Below are positions 53,246-61,076 of a stretch of 64,000 nt of DNA, piece by piece; the first letter of the stretch is position 1; the number at the start of each line of letters is the position of its first letter. Origin of the DNA: UBA4665 sp036388555 (GTDB taxonomy: Bacteria; Patescibacteriota; Saccharimonadia; Saccharimonadales; UBA4665); contig DASVRP010000007.1 in the NCBI GenBank assembly GCA_036388555.1, positions 62,001-126,000 on the forward strand, given 5' to 3'. The position numbers and the translations under genes are program-made. A model generated the notes under the pieces. That model saw nothing but the letters and a program-made list of their open reading frames with translations, was not told where the DNA came from and made no database searches.

Positions 53246-53920
53246 GTGACCATCACGACACCCAGACGGTATGCCCTCGGGCTTACCGGAACATTGCTCG
53301 CACTCGTCCTGAGTGCCTGCGGCGGCGGCCAGCCAGGCCCCGACCAACCGGCCCCGACTGCAGCAGCAACTACAGCTTCCGGCCAGGCCGATGAGACAGC
53401 GACCGACGACGACGTCAAGGACGACGCCAAGTGGGCGGCCGAGATCACTGCCGACCTCAAGAAGCAGGGCTGGCCCATCGTCGGCAAGGTCCGTCTGCTC
53501 GATGTTTCGGCGTCTGGTGCAGAAGCGGACTTCAAGTTCAACGGCTGCGGACAAGTCACGCGAGCTGTCGACCCGGGAGATCCGCCAGGCGTCATCCTCG
53601 ATGAAGGGATCGAGCTCAAGCCTCCGAAAGACTTCCAGAACAACTGGAAGACCTGTCCGGATGGCGTATCCAGGGATCTGGCCAAGCGTCTCAAGAAGCA
53701 GGGCTTCGATGTCGTCAAGGCGCCAGAGGTCATGGGTACTGCCGACGCGACCTTCACCCACGTCAAGATCAAGGGATGCGACTGGCCCACCGAGATGCGG
53801 GTCGGCTACGACGATCCGCTGAACCTGGTCAGTGAGCACGGCGACAGCTACTCCGAACCACCGACCGACAAGGCGGACATCAAGGAGCTCTGCAGCCAGG
53901 GAGCGGCCGAGTCCGGCTAG
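53246..53920 (+). CDS. Lipoprotein of unknown function with strong RBS
   Basis: 224 aa from a GTG at 53246. A perfect AAGGAGGTGA (53231-53240) ends 5 nt before it, the strongest Shine-Dalgarno in the window, while the frame further upstream is AT-rich and not protein-like. Lipoprotein signal peptide with lipobox LVLSAC, then an Ala/Thr/Pro linker. A mature domain holds two similar halves: KKQGWPIVGKVRLLDVSASG with FKFNGCGQ, and KKQGFDVVKAPEVMGTADAT with VKIKGCDWP, so it is a tandem duplication. GC-rich codons. The 3' region folds strongly and is followed by a hammerhead ribozyme. Confidence 0.75.
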   Translation: MTITTPRRYALGLTGTLLALVLSACGGGQPGPDQPAPTAAATTASGQADETATDDDVKDDAKWAAEITADLKKQGWPIVGKVRLLDVSASGAEADFKFNGCGQVTRAVDPGDPPGVILDEGIELKPPKDFQNNWKTCPDGVSRDLAKRLKKQGFDVVKAPEVMGTADATFTHVKIKGCDWPTEMRVGYDDPLNLVSEHGDSYSEPPTDKADIKELCSQGAAESG

Positions 53921-53925
53921 CCCTT

Positions 53926-53989
53926 CCGGTAGTCTGCCGTCGGAATCACTGGATCCGCCTAGGATCACAGCCAACGGCAGACTGCCCGG
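53926..53989 (+). repeat. Long structured inverted repeat after the lipoprotein gene
   Basis: Arms AGTCTGCCGTCGG (53931-53943) and CCAACGGCAGACT (53971-53983) pair with one mismatch. Outer CCGG/CCGG (53926-53929, 53986-53989) and an inner hairpin GATCC-GCCTA-GGATC (53952-53966) extend it. There is no T-run, so it may be an RNA stabiliser or weak terminator. Similar in plan to the element at 57172. Confidence 0.6.
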
Positions 53990-54113
53990 ACTTCCCCCAC
54001 CTTACCGTATGTTTCCTATAACCGAAGTGTGACGTGCCTGTGCGCCGGATATATACCATGGAGCCAGTCTTCATAAACCACTATCCTGCCCGCCTCGCTT
54101 TCCACACTTCACA

Positions 54114-54184
54114 CCCGTTACACGAATTTGAGTCGTGCTGACGAGTCCTCTGTGCCCTAGCAGGTACGACAGGACGAAAACGGG
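54114..54184 (+). ncRNA. Type III hammerhead ribozyme
   Basis: All core elements are present in order. Stem III 5' arm CCCGTT (54114-54119), cleavage nucleotide A17 (54120), stem I CACGA/TCGTG (54121-54125, 54133-54137) with a 7-nt loop, core CTGACGA (54138-54144), stem II GTCCT/AGGAC (54145-54149, 54171-54175) with an upper helix GTGCC/GGTAC, core GAAA (54176-54179), and stem III 3' arm AACGGG (54179-54184). Cleavage is predicted between 54120 and 54121. Stems I and II are closed and stem III is open, hence type III. It lies 15 nt beyond the alaS stop on the opposite strand. A second AAAACGGG(T) at 54192-54200 could compete for the stem III 5' arm. Confidence 0.88.
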
Positions 54185-54199
54185 CTACCATAAAACGGG

Positions 54200-56107
54200 T
54201 TATTGCAAGACGGCTTTGATGCGCCGGATGCCGGCTGAGCTGGATTCTTCCTTGGTGATCCTGAAGCGCTTCTTGGCGCCGCCTGCATCATCGGGTTCAG
54301 CCAGCTGGCCGGTGTGGTCGACATGCGGGCCGCCGCAGATCTCGAAGCTGAACGGCTTGTCGGCACCGTCGGCGATCATCTTATACACTTTGACGGTATC
54401 ACCGTAGCGATCACCGAACTGGCCGAGCGCGCCCATCTCCTCGCGGGCCACCTTGGTCGGGTATTCGGCGAAGCTGACCTTCAGATCGGCCTCGATCTGT
54501 TCGTTGACCATATCCTCGACCTGCTTAAGCTGTTCAGGCGTGACCTTCTCGGTATGGCTGAAATCGAAACGCAGGCGCTCCTCGGTGATGTTGCTGCCGT
54601 GCTGTACGACGTGGTCCCCGAGCACGGTGCGCAAGCTCTGGTACATCAGATGCGTGGCGGTGTGATACTTCTTGTGCTGGTCTGTCTGCCCGCCGAGCCC
54701 ACCCTTGAAGGTGCCTTTGGCGGCAGTCTGGCTGCGGTTGCGCTGCTCGGCCATCTTGGCGTCGAATTCCTCGCGCCATGAGTCGGACAGCTTGATATCC
54801 TGCCTGAATGCTTCTTCGGTGGATAGTTCGACCGGGAAGCCATATGTGTCATATAACGTGAACAGTTCGGTGCCGGTCAGACCGTCAGCCGCGAATTTGC
54901 CGAGTTCCTTCAAGCCTTTGCGGAGCGTCTGCCGGAACACCTTTTCTTCCTTTACCAGTACTTCGATTACCTTGTTGCGCTGGGCCGCTACCTCTGGATA
55001 GTCGTCTTCGTACAGGTCGGCGATGACTGGGACGACCTGCTCTAGAAAATTCTGCTCGATGCCCAGTTCGAAGGCGAAACGGATGGCCCGGCGCAGCAGC
55101 CGGCGCATGACATAACCCTGCTCCTTGTTCGATGGCGCGACACCGTCGACCGCCAGGAACGTCGCTGCCCGCAAGTGGTCGGCAATGACCCGCATACTCT
55201 CGGTATGGCTGTCATATGTCTTGCCAGAGATAGCTTCGAGTTTGGCGATGATCGGCTGTAGGATACTGATCTTGAAAACATCGGGTGAGTTCAGCTGGGC
55301 AGCAGCGATGCGCTCTAAGCCGCCGCCGAAGTCGACATTCTGCTTGGGAAGCTTATCGAACCCGCTGGCGGTGCGGACATATTCCATGAAGACGCTGTTG
55401 CCGATCTCCATGAAGCGGCCGCAGTCGCAGTTCGGGTGGCACTTCGGGCCCCACTTCGTGTCGTGCTCGATAAAGTCGAATTCATAAAAGACCTCGCTGT
55501 CCGGTCCACCCGGCTCACCGACCGGCATGTCGCCGATCTTTCCGCCGCGGCACCACCAGTTCTTGCTGGCGTCATAGAAGAATATCCGGCCACCAGCAGG
55601 CACACCGATATTATAACCGTCGGCTTCCGAACCGACCTCGACTTCGAGTGCATGGATACCTTTCTGGTCGAACAGCTGCTTCCAGATGGCGGCAGCTTCG
55701 GTGTCCTTGGGGATGTTGTTGGCTTCGTCACCCTGGAAGCAGGTGACAAATAACTTTTTAGGGTCAAGACCAACGACATCCACGAGGAATTCGAAGAACC
55801 ACGGCAGTTGCTCCGCCTTGAAGTAATCACCGAGCGACCAGTTGCCGAGCATCTCAAAGAACGTCGTGTGTCGGTTGTCGCCGACTTCCTCTATGTCCTG
55901 GGCGCGCAGGCAGGTCTGGCTGTCTGTCAGGCGGATACCCTCGGGATGCGACTCTCCCAACAGATACGGCAGGAGCGGCTGCATGCCGGAACCGGTGAAC
56001 AATGTGGTCGGATCATTGTACGGCACCAGCAATGCCCGCGGGATGACGGCGTGCCCGCGTTTGAGGAAGAAGTTCAGATAGGCTTGGCGGATTTCCTGTG
56101 CATTCAT
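54200..56107 (-). CDS. alaS: Alanyl-tRNA synthetase, short form
   Basis: 635 aa. Class II catalytic core (LFTGSGMQPLLPYLLGE, FFEMLGNWSLGDYF, then motif 3 GGGLERIAAA), tRNA-binding middle, and editing domain with HTATH (482-486) and CGGPH (591-595). The protein stops after the editing domain, so the C-Ala/DHHA1 domain (about 240 aa) is missing, as in other Patescibacteria. The editing motif has Pro where most have Thr (CGGTH), but the four zinc ligands (two His, Cys, His) remain. A TACAAT box (56115-56120) ends 7 nt before the ATG. Confidence 0.96.
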   Translation of the reverse strand: MNAQEIRQAYLNFFLKRGHAVIPRALLVPYNDPTTLFTGSGMQPLLPYLLGESHPEGIRLTDSQTCLRAQDIEEVGDNRHTTFFEMLGNWSLGDYFKAEQLPWFFEFLVDVVGLDPKKLFVTCFQGDEANNIPKDTEAAAIWKQLFDQKGIHALEVEVGSEADGYNIGVPAGGRIFFYDASKNWWCRGGKIGDMPVGEPGGPDSEVFYEFDFIEHDTKWGPKCHPNCDCGRFMEIGNSVFMEYVRTASGFDKLPKQNVDFGGGLERIAAAQLNSPDVFKISILQPIIAKLEAISGKTYDSHTESMRVIADHLRAATFLAVDGVAPSNKEQGYVMRRLLRRAIRFAFELGIEQNFLEQVVPVIADLYEDDYPEVAAQRNKVIEVLVKEEKVFRQTLRKGLKELGKFAADGLTGTELFTLYDTYGFPVELSTEEAFRQDIKLSDSWREEFDAKMAEQRNRSQTAAKGTFKGGLGGQTDQHKKYHTATHLMYQSLRTVLGDHVVQHGSNITEERLRFDFSHTEKVTPEQLKQVEDMVNEQIEADLKVSFAEYPTKVAREEMGALGQFGDRYGDTVKVYKMIADGADKPFSFEICGGPHVDHTGQLAEPDDAGGAKKRFRITKEESSSAGIRRIKAVLQ

Positions 56108-56114
56108 GGGGTTA

Positions 56115-56120
56115 ATTGTA
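56115..56120 (-). promoter_or_regulatory. -10 box of alaS, leaderless arrangement
   Basis: TACAAT on the minus strand, 7 nt before the ATG at 56107; no Shine-Dalgarno. Confidence 0.55.
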
Positions 56121-56188
56121 ACAGAGGCGGGCTATCTGAAGTACTAATTTCTACCTGTAACAGTCCTGTCCGGTGGTACGATGTGTGC

Positions 56189-56437
56189 ATGCAGACACAG
56201 ACAAGCGCCCACAACACTCCTGACTCCACCGGCGCAAGACGGAGCTGGCCGGAAGCCTTCATGGCTTTCATCCGAGACCATCATGCCAGCTCAGTGCTCA
56301 AATGGGTCTTCGGACTCGGGCCGATCACCATACTCGACGACCTGATCCCTGGCATCGGCCTGATCGACAACCCATTAATACCGGTTTGGCTGATCGTCGT
56401 CGTTGTAGTGTTCTTCAAAGTTCGCTCGTACAGATAA
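56189..56437 (+). CDS. Small single-pass membrane protein, DUF1232-like tail
   Basis: 82 aa from the ATG at 56189. Residues about 40-60 (GLGPITILDDLIPGIGLIDN) resemble the YkvA/DUF1232 motif, in which an Asp-Leu-Ile-Pro turn precedes an Asp-rich helix, and a C-terminal helix follows (PVWLIVVVVVFF). The function of the family is unknown. A TACGAT box (56177-56182) ends 6 nt before the ATG. It is divergent from alaS with 81 bp between them. Confidence 0.65.
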   Translation: MQTQTSAHNTPDSTGARRSWPEAFMAFIRDHHASSVLKWVFGLGPITILDDLIPGIGLIDNPLIPVWLIVVVVVFFKVRSYR

Positions 56438-56645
56438 TATGCAACGGCACATAGTTTGTGTTGTATTATTTACGCGTTATGGCACGTTTGACGCAAAAGT
56501 GTTACTGTGAGTTTGTAACGAAAAGTTCCGTTGAAACGGGGAAACCTCACGTTTCCAGTTAGTCCTTTCACAGAACATATTGCACGGCCACATCTCCACG
56601 ACGAGCAGACATCCTGCCCGCCGACGCATAGAAACGGAGTAACAC

Positions 56646-57143
56646 ATGTGGGTTCTCAACCTGGTCACCATGGACGTGACCCCCCTGCTGGTCCCGATGG
56701 CGTTGCCGGACGGATTCTTCTCGGGGATCGTAGAGCGCGCTCCCGACAGCCGTGGCCGCCTTGCGACTGCGATCGTTTTCGCAGCCCTCGGGGGTTTGCT
56801 GACCTTCTTCGGTTCGAAGAACGTCCTGGTCAGGGTCGCGGCGTTCTTCTCGACACTGGGTGCGTTCTGGCTGGGCTGGCTGGCTGCCAATACCTTCGGC
56901 TCACCGAAAAGTGCCTCCGGCCGCGATCTGAGCAACCAAGCGCTACTGGGACCGAGTTCGGGCATCAACTCCCTGGGAGACCTCTTCAGCGGAGTCGACG
57001 CCCTCTGGACCGTCATCGCGATCGTTGTCGGCGCCATCATCTGGTCAGTCCAGAAGGGCGTTGGTGGATTCATCACAGGACTCGGGCTCACAACCTTCAT
57101 CCTGCTGGCCATCAACATTGCTCAGGTGTACAACGCCGGCTAG
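56646..57143 (+). CDS. Multi-pass membrane protein of unknown family
   Basis: 165 aa with three or four membrane helices (about 39-56, 60-80, 119-136, 140-160). A loop rich in Gly/Ser/Asn separates the two helix pairs. No family recognised. A CGGAG ends 8 nt before the ATG, and a leader of up to 200 nt with small hairpins (GGAAAC-CTCAC-GTTTCC at about 56539-56555) precedes it, unlike the short leaders of most genes here. GC-rich, with a long inverted repeat downstream; in these traits it resembles the lipoprotein gene at 53246. Confidence 0.65.
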   Translation: MWVLNLVTMDVTPLLVPMALPDGFFSGIVERAPDSRGRLATAIVFAALGGLLTFFGSKNVLVRVAAFFSTLGAFWLGWLAANTFGSPKSASGRDLSNQALLGPSSGINSLGDLFSGVDALWTVIAIVVGAIIWSVQKGVGGFITGLGLTTFILLAINIAQVYNAG

Positions 57144-57148
57144 GCACC

Positions 57149-57232
57149 GTCCTTCGGGACACCACAGACGCGGCACGGCCGGGAGTCGGAAGTTGTTCCT
57201 TCGGGACCACCTACCTCAACCCCGGCCGTGCC
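57149..57232 (+). terminator. Structured 3' region with UUCG hairpins and 12-bp inverted repeat
   Basis: A GTCC-TTCG-GGAC tetraloop hairpin (57149-57160) is followed by a perfect 12-bp inverted repeat GGCACGGCCGGG (57172-57183) / CCCGGCCGTGCC (57221-57232), whose loop holds another TCC-TTCG-GGA. There is no T-run, so it may end or protect the transcript of 56646. Confidence 0.55.
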
Positions 57233-57414
57233 TGCCCTGTACAGCTACCTTCCGGCATCAAGCACTCAACCCCCAGGACCGCAACCGTGCAGTATCAGAC
57301 TTTCTGTCGCCACTACTCTGCCCCGGCAGACCAGCACACCCATCTTCGCCGTCGAGCTTTTCGTTACACAACCCCTTTTTATGCTTTTCAGTGACATGTG
57401 CCGCGTTCATCCAT

Positions 57415-57786
57415 ATGAAAATCAACGAGTTTGAAATTCCAGAACAATGCGTCGGGTGTGTCCCGTTACAGCGGCTGACCGAGCGGCCAGCTACTGATTC
57501 TGACCAGTATTATGAGATCGTTGAGATGCTGCGGCAATACCGCGCACCAGTCCTGAGCGGCCTGATTGAGATCAGCGACCTGCCTTATGAATTCAACCTG
57601 CAAGCTGTAGCGTCAGATTTGCATGTCATCGCGAATTGTATCCAAAAAGCATCGAGGCGAAAAGTCGAGACACAGATAGCGATTGCCAGTATCCTATGCG
57701 ATGGAGATGCCTGTTATGTGCTACGTCGGGCTCAGCGCCGCGTGAAAGCTTCAGATCACGATACCGCCACCAACGACACGGAATGA
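57415..57786 (+). CDS. Small hypothetical protein
   Basis: 123 aa from the ATG at 57415, the first good start after the structured region. Soluble and helical: ATDSDQYYEIVEMLRQYRAP, LPYEFNLQAVASDLHVIANC, IAIASILCDGDACYVLRRAQ. No family recognised. Its 3' end overlaps the mnmA 3' end by 36 bp (convergent), which is more overlap than usual and leaves some doubt about how much of it is used. Confidence 0.5.
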   Translation: MKINEFEIPEQCVGCVPLQRLTERPATDSDQYYEIVEMLRQYRAPVLSGLIEISDLPYEFNLQAVASDLHVIANCIQKASRRKVETQIAIASILCDGDACYVLRRAQRRVKASDHDTATNDTE

Positions 57787-58866
57787 CCCGTCATCTTCAC
57801 CGGCCGGTTCATACAGCACGGCCGATTGGCCCGGCGTAACCGCCCGCACCGGTTCGGCTAAATTTAGGCTCATTCCATCAGCCTGAGGCCGTGCAACAAT
57901 TCCTTTCATAGCGTATTTCACAGAACATTTCACGAGCGGCGCCCGGTAGCGGGTCCGGACGAAATATTCGGCGCCGTCAATGGGCGCTTCGTTGATCCAA
58001 TGCAGGCTGGTAAGTTCCAGTTGCTGCTTCCACAAGCCAGGGTCGTCGAGGTCAGTCGTGACGAAGACTTCATTGCGATCCATATCCTTACCGATGACGT
58101 AATATGGCAGCCCACCGCCGACATCAAGGCCGTGGCGCTGCCCGATCGTATAGAACAGCGCGCCGTCGTGCCGGCCGATCTGCTTACCGTTACGGTCGAT
58201 GATAGCACCGGGCTCGGCCGTCACGAATTGCTCCAGAAACTCCCGGATTCCGACTTTGCCGACGAAGCAGATGCCCTGGCTGTCTTTCTTCTCGGCGGTC
58301 GCCAGACCGTAGGTGCGGGCTAGCTCGCGGACAGCCGGCTTCTCATACTCCCCGATCGGCATCAGGCTGCGGCCAAGCGCCTCAGCCTTCACGCGGTACA
58401 GGAAGTACGACTGGTCCTTATTGCCATCGATGCCGGTCAGCAATGCTCCACCCTGTCCAGGAGCTGCCGTAACCCGCGCGTAATGCCCAGTGGCGATCAT
58501 ATCCGCTCCCTCTGCCAGGGCCGTCTCCAGGAACAGCTTGAACTTCACCTCCTGGTTGCACATGACGTCGGGATTCGGCGTGATGCCGGCCTTGAAGCCC
58601 TCCAGCATATAGTCGACGACCCGGGAGCGGTATTCCTGCTCGAAATCATACATCTTAAAGTCGATACCGAGCTGGACCGCAACGCGCTTGGCATCCTGGT
58701 AATCCTCCTTCCAAGGGCATGCCATACCCGGCAGGTCCTGGCTCCAATTCTTCATATAGACGCCGGTGACGTCATACCCCCGCTCTTGCAGCAGGGCGGC
58801 CGTAACTGACGAATCAACGCCGCCGGACATGCCGACATAGACCTTCATACCTGTATTCTCTGACAT
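57751..58866 (-). CDS. mnmA: MnmA, tRNA-specific 2-thiouridylase
   Basis: 371 aa. Adds sulfur to uridine 34 of Lys, Glu and Gln tRNAs. PP-loop GMSGGVDSSV (8-17), first catalytic Cys in NPDVMCNQEVKF, KDQSYFLYRV, and second Cys in DSQGICFVGKVG; C-terminal beta-barrel. A TATAAT box (58876-58881) ends 9 nt before the ATG. It follows the surface gene at 58889 on the same strand by 22 bp but has its own promoter. Confidence 0.96.
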   Translation of the reverse strand: MSENTGMKVYVGMSGGVDSSVTAALLQERGYDVTGVYMKNWSQDLPGMACPWKEDYQDAKRVAVQLGIDFKMYDFEQEYRSRVVDYMLEGFKAGITPNPDVMCNQEVKFKLFLETALAEGADMIATGHYARVTAAPGQGGALLTGIDGNKDQSYFLYRVKAEALGRSLMPIGEYEKPAVRELARTYGLATAEKKDSQGICFVGKVGIREFLEQFVTAEPGAIIDRNGKQIGRHDGALFYTIGQRHGLDVGGGLPYYVIGKDMDRNEVFVTTDLDDPGLWKQQLELTSLHWINEAPIDGAEYFVRTRYRAPLVKCSVKYAMKGIVARPQADGMSLNLAEPVRAVTPGQSAVLYEPAGEDDGSFRVVGGGIVI

Positions 58867-58875
58867 ATTATCTCT

Positions 58876-58881
58876 ATTATA
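58876..58881 (-). promoter_or_regulatory. -10 box of mnmA, near-leaderless
   Basis: TATAAT on the minus strand, 9 nt before the ATG at 58866, just inside the gap after the surface gene. Confidence 0.55.
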
Positions 58882-58888
58882 TCAAATT

Positions 58889-59821
58889 CTAGTTGTAATC
58901 GTTCGAAGTACTGGCTTCGATGCGTTTGCGCAGGACCTGCAGCTCATATTTGCGGCCGAGCCAGAATGTCGACAGGATGAGCGGGATGGCGATGAGCGAC
59001 GGGATGATCGAGTACTTCGTCTGGGTGACGGTCACAATATTTGCCTTGCCGTCCTTGGTGGCGGTACCGTTGGCTCCGACCGAACCGTTGCCGACGCCGA
59101 TCAGCTGTAGATAGGCGGTCGAGCCTTTGGAGTCAGTGACTTTGACGATGACGCGGTAGATACCGGCAGCGTCATAGATGTGGTCGACATTGACCGTACC
59201 GCTGAATTGCAGGCTCTTGAGGGTCACCGGCTTGCCATCACCCCAGTCGACACTGAGGGCATACGGGCCGATACCACCGCTGATTACGATCGGCCAGCTC
59301 AGCGTCTCGCCGGGGTTGGCACCTTTTTTGGCAAACGGGCTGGTCAGACTGACTCGGCTTTCGAAGCCGCCGACTGCCGGCTCGGCGAAGGTCACCGTCA
59401 CAATGTTCGAATCGGGCCCGGCCTGGTCAAGGTCGTCGAAGACCCGGGCGATCAGTTCGTTACTTCCGCTGAACAGGTCGACCTGCAGGCTGTAACTGCC
59501 GTTGTCACATTTTACGGAGCCGACGAAGATATTGTTGGAGAATATCTTGACCATGACGCCCTGCGGGCAGAGACCGTTGACGGTGACGGGTAGCTGGTTG
59601 AAGGTCCGGCCGGTCACCGGAGTCGTGATGGTCGCGCCGCGGGTGGGTGGCGGCGAGGAGATCGTGCCTTCCAGACCGACCGAGCCGGACTGGGGGTTCG
59701 GCGGCAGTGGAGCGGCTGCGTGGGCCGTCTGGGTCGTGCCGAACAGCAGGCACAGTGTGAGCAGCAGTATCATGATACCGGTTATCCAGCGCTTACGTAC
59801 CCAGGGCGAAGAGTGGTTCAT
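58889..59821 (-). CDS. PKD-like surface protein with C-terminal membrane anchor
   Basis: 310 aa from the ATG at 59821. The frame is open to an ATG at 59881 that overlaps the stop of the preceding gene as TGATG, but that start would give a 37-residue lead before the signal peptide. Signal peptide (GIMILLLTLCLLFGTTQTAHA), an Ig-like segment (VTVNGLCPQGVMVKIFSNNI), and a PKD domain (YALSVDWGDGKPVTLKSL, then VDHIYDAAGIYRVIVKVTD) with its WGDG and HxY.aGxYxV motifs. A membrane helix (SIIPSLIAIPLILSTFWLG) and a basic tail end the chain. It is probably a stalk or binding protein for the secreted paralogues beside it. Confidence 0.75.
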   Translation of the reverse strand: MNHSSPWVRKRWITGIMILLLTLCLLFGTTQTAHAAAPLPPNPQSGSVGLEGTISSPPPTRGATITTPVTGRTFNQLPVTVNGLCPQGVMVKIFSNNIFVGSVKCDNGSYSLQVDLFSGSNELIARVFDDLDQAGPDSNIVTVTFAEPAVGGFESRVSLTSPFAKKGANPGETLSWPIVISGGIGPYALSVDWGDGKPVTLKSLQFSGTVNVDHIYDAAGIYRVIVKVTDSKGSTAYLQLIGVGNGSVGANGTATKDGKANIVTVTQTKYSIIPSLIAIPLILSTFWLGRKYELQVLRKRIEASTSNDYN

Positions 59822-59880
59822 CTCATGTATACCATAACCGATATGACGTCCGGACTCAAGTTTCACAATATTGCGCAGCA

Positions 59881-61005
59881 TCAGTATTTCGCCGTCGCTA
59901 TCAGAGTTAATGCAGTGGTGTAGACACCGGCCTCAGAGGTATTGGCGGACTTGGCAGCGAATTCGATAGTACTGGTTGCGACGTCGGTCGCACCGAGGGT
60001 CTGGCCGATCTCATGACCATACAGGGCGGTCGTTTCGGTCTGGTCGAAGGCATGCAGTCCAGCACCACAGTTGTACGGGGCGGTCGCGGTCATTCCGGTC
60101 CCCAGGACACTCATGCGGATACCGAACTGCTCCGTACCTGACGAGGTGGAGTCGGCCGTGCAGGTCGCGCCGTACGGTGCGATATTGAAGGTACCTGATT
60201 TGAGGGTATCGCCTTTCAGCCGGACCGCCACTCCGGCGACAGCATTGCTGGATATGTCGAACTTCGCTGTCGAGGTGTAGGTCGTGGTCGTGCTTTCGAG
60301 CACGCCGTTGATATCACCGAGTGTCACGCCCGTCCCGCCGGTAGCGCAGTCCACGTCGGTGTAGACACAGAATGTCAGGGCTTCCTGGACCTTGGCGGTA
60401 ACATTCAGCTGGTTAGCGGTACTCATGGCGATACCGCCGGCATCGATAGACAATGCGGTCTCATTAGCAGCCAGCAGGCTCGGCGTCTCGGACGCGAATG
60501 TCATGATACGGGCATAGAACGTCTGGTTGGAGGTCGTCGGGTTGGTCAGGCCGTTGGTGACGCCGTTGCCGAGCGTAAGGGTGACGGCGCCGTTGGCGAC
60601 CGCTGCGGCGGTCCGTGTCAGGACGACCGTATTCGTGTTGCTGGCTCCCGCGCCCGTCGCGATTGACAGGCCGGTGATATTTCCGGTCGTCGCCAGGCTG
60701 AGCGTGGAATAATTAGTGTCGAAACCGTTCGGTGCCGAGCAGCCATCCCCGATGATCGGGGTGTTGGCACAGAACTTGATGACGACAGAACCGATGGTCT
60801 GGTTATTCGTGGTGGTAGTGAAACTCACATTATAGGAAGTATTATTGGCACCATTAGCAGTACTGCTCAGTTGGATAGAGCGCTGGTTCAGGGTACCGTA
60901 CGCAGAAGCAATGCCCGGCAGCCAGCTGGACAGCAATGCGACGAACAGCAAAGCCGCCATCAGTAGCAGCTTCGCAGATTCCAGATATTTTTGTATGATT
61001 TTCAT
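59881..61005 (-). CDS. Secreted beta-sandwich surface protein (paralogue family A)
   Basis: 374 aa. Signal peptide (LLLMAALLFVALLSSWLPGIASA). Domain 1: SIQLSSTANGANNTSYNVSF to NGLTNPTTSNQTFYARI. Domain 2: NVTAKVQEALTFCVYTDVDC, then KFDISSNAVAGVAVRLKGDT, ending GVYTTALTLIATAKY. Several Cys pairs fit an extracellular location. It is very close to the partial gene at 63262 over the whole C-terminal half, so the two are recent duplicates. No anchor; the PKD-like anchored protein is encoded immediately downstream with a TGATG junction. Confidence 0.72.
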   Translation of the reverse strand: MKIIQKYLESAKLLLMAALLFVALLSSWLPGIASAYGTLNQRSIQLSSTANGANNTSYNVSFTTTTNNQTIGSVVIKFCANTPIIGDGCSAPNGFDTNYSTLSLATTGNITGLSIATGAGASNTNTVVLTRTAAAVANGAVTLTLGNGVTNGLTNPTTSNQTFYARIMTFASETPSLLAANETALSIDAGGIAMSTANQLNVTAKVQEALTFCVYTDVDCATGGTGVTLGDINGVLESTTTTYTSTAKFDISSNAVAGVAVRLKGDTLKSGTFNIAPYGATCTADSTSSGTEQFGIRMSVLGTGMTATAPYNCGAGLHAFDQTETTALYGHEIGQTLGATDVATSTIEFAAKSANTSEAGVYTTALTLIATAKY

Positions 61006-61076
61006 ATTTTAGGATTGTTTTTATGAGGCATAGGCCTCTTTGGATATTCAGCGGTAAGTGCGTTAGGTCATAACCC

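Noticed and set aside
56438..56645. Ribozyme or riboswitch in the leader of the membrane protein gene
   Set aside because: Small hairpins are visible, but none of the core patterns I know (hammerhead CTGANGA...GAAA and others) is present.
61018..61035. GAGGC-CTAT-GCCTC hairpin as terminator after the gene at 61077
   Set aside because: Short stem, followed on the relevant strand by A residues, not a T-run.
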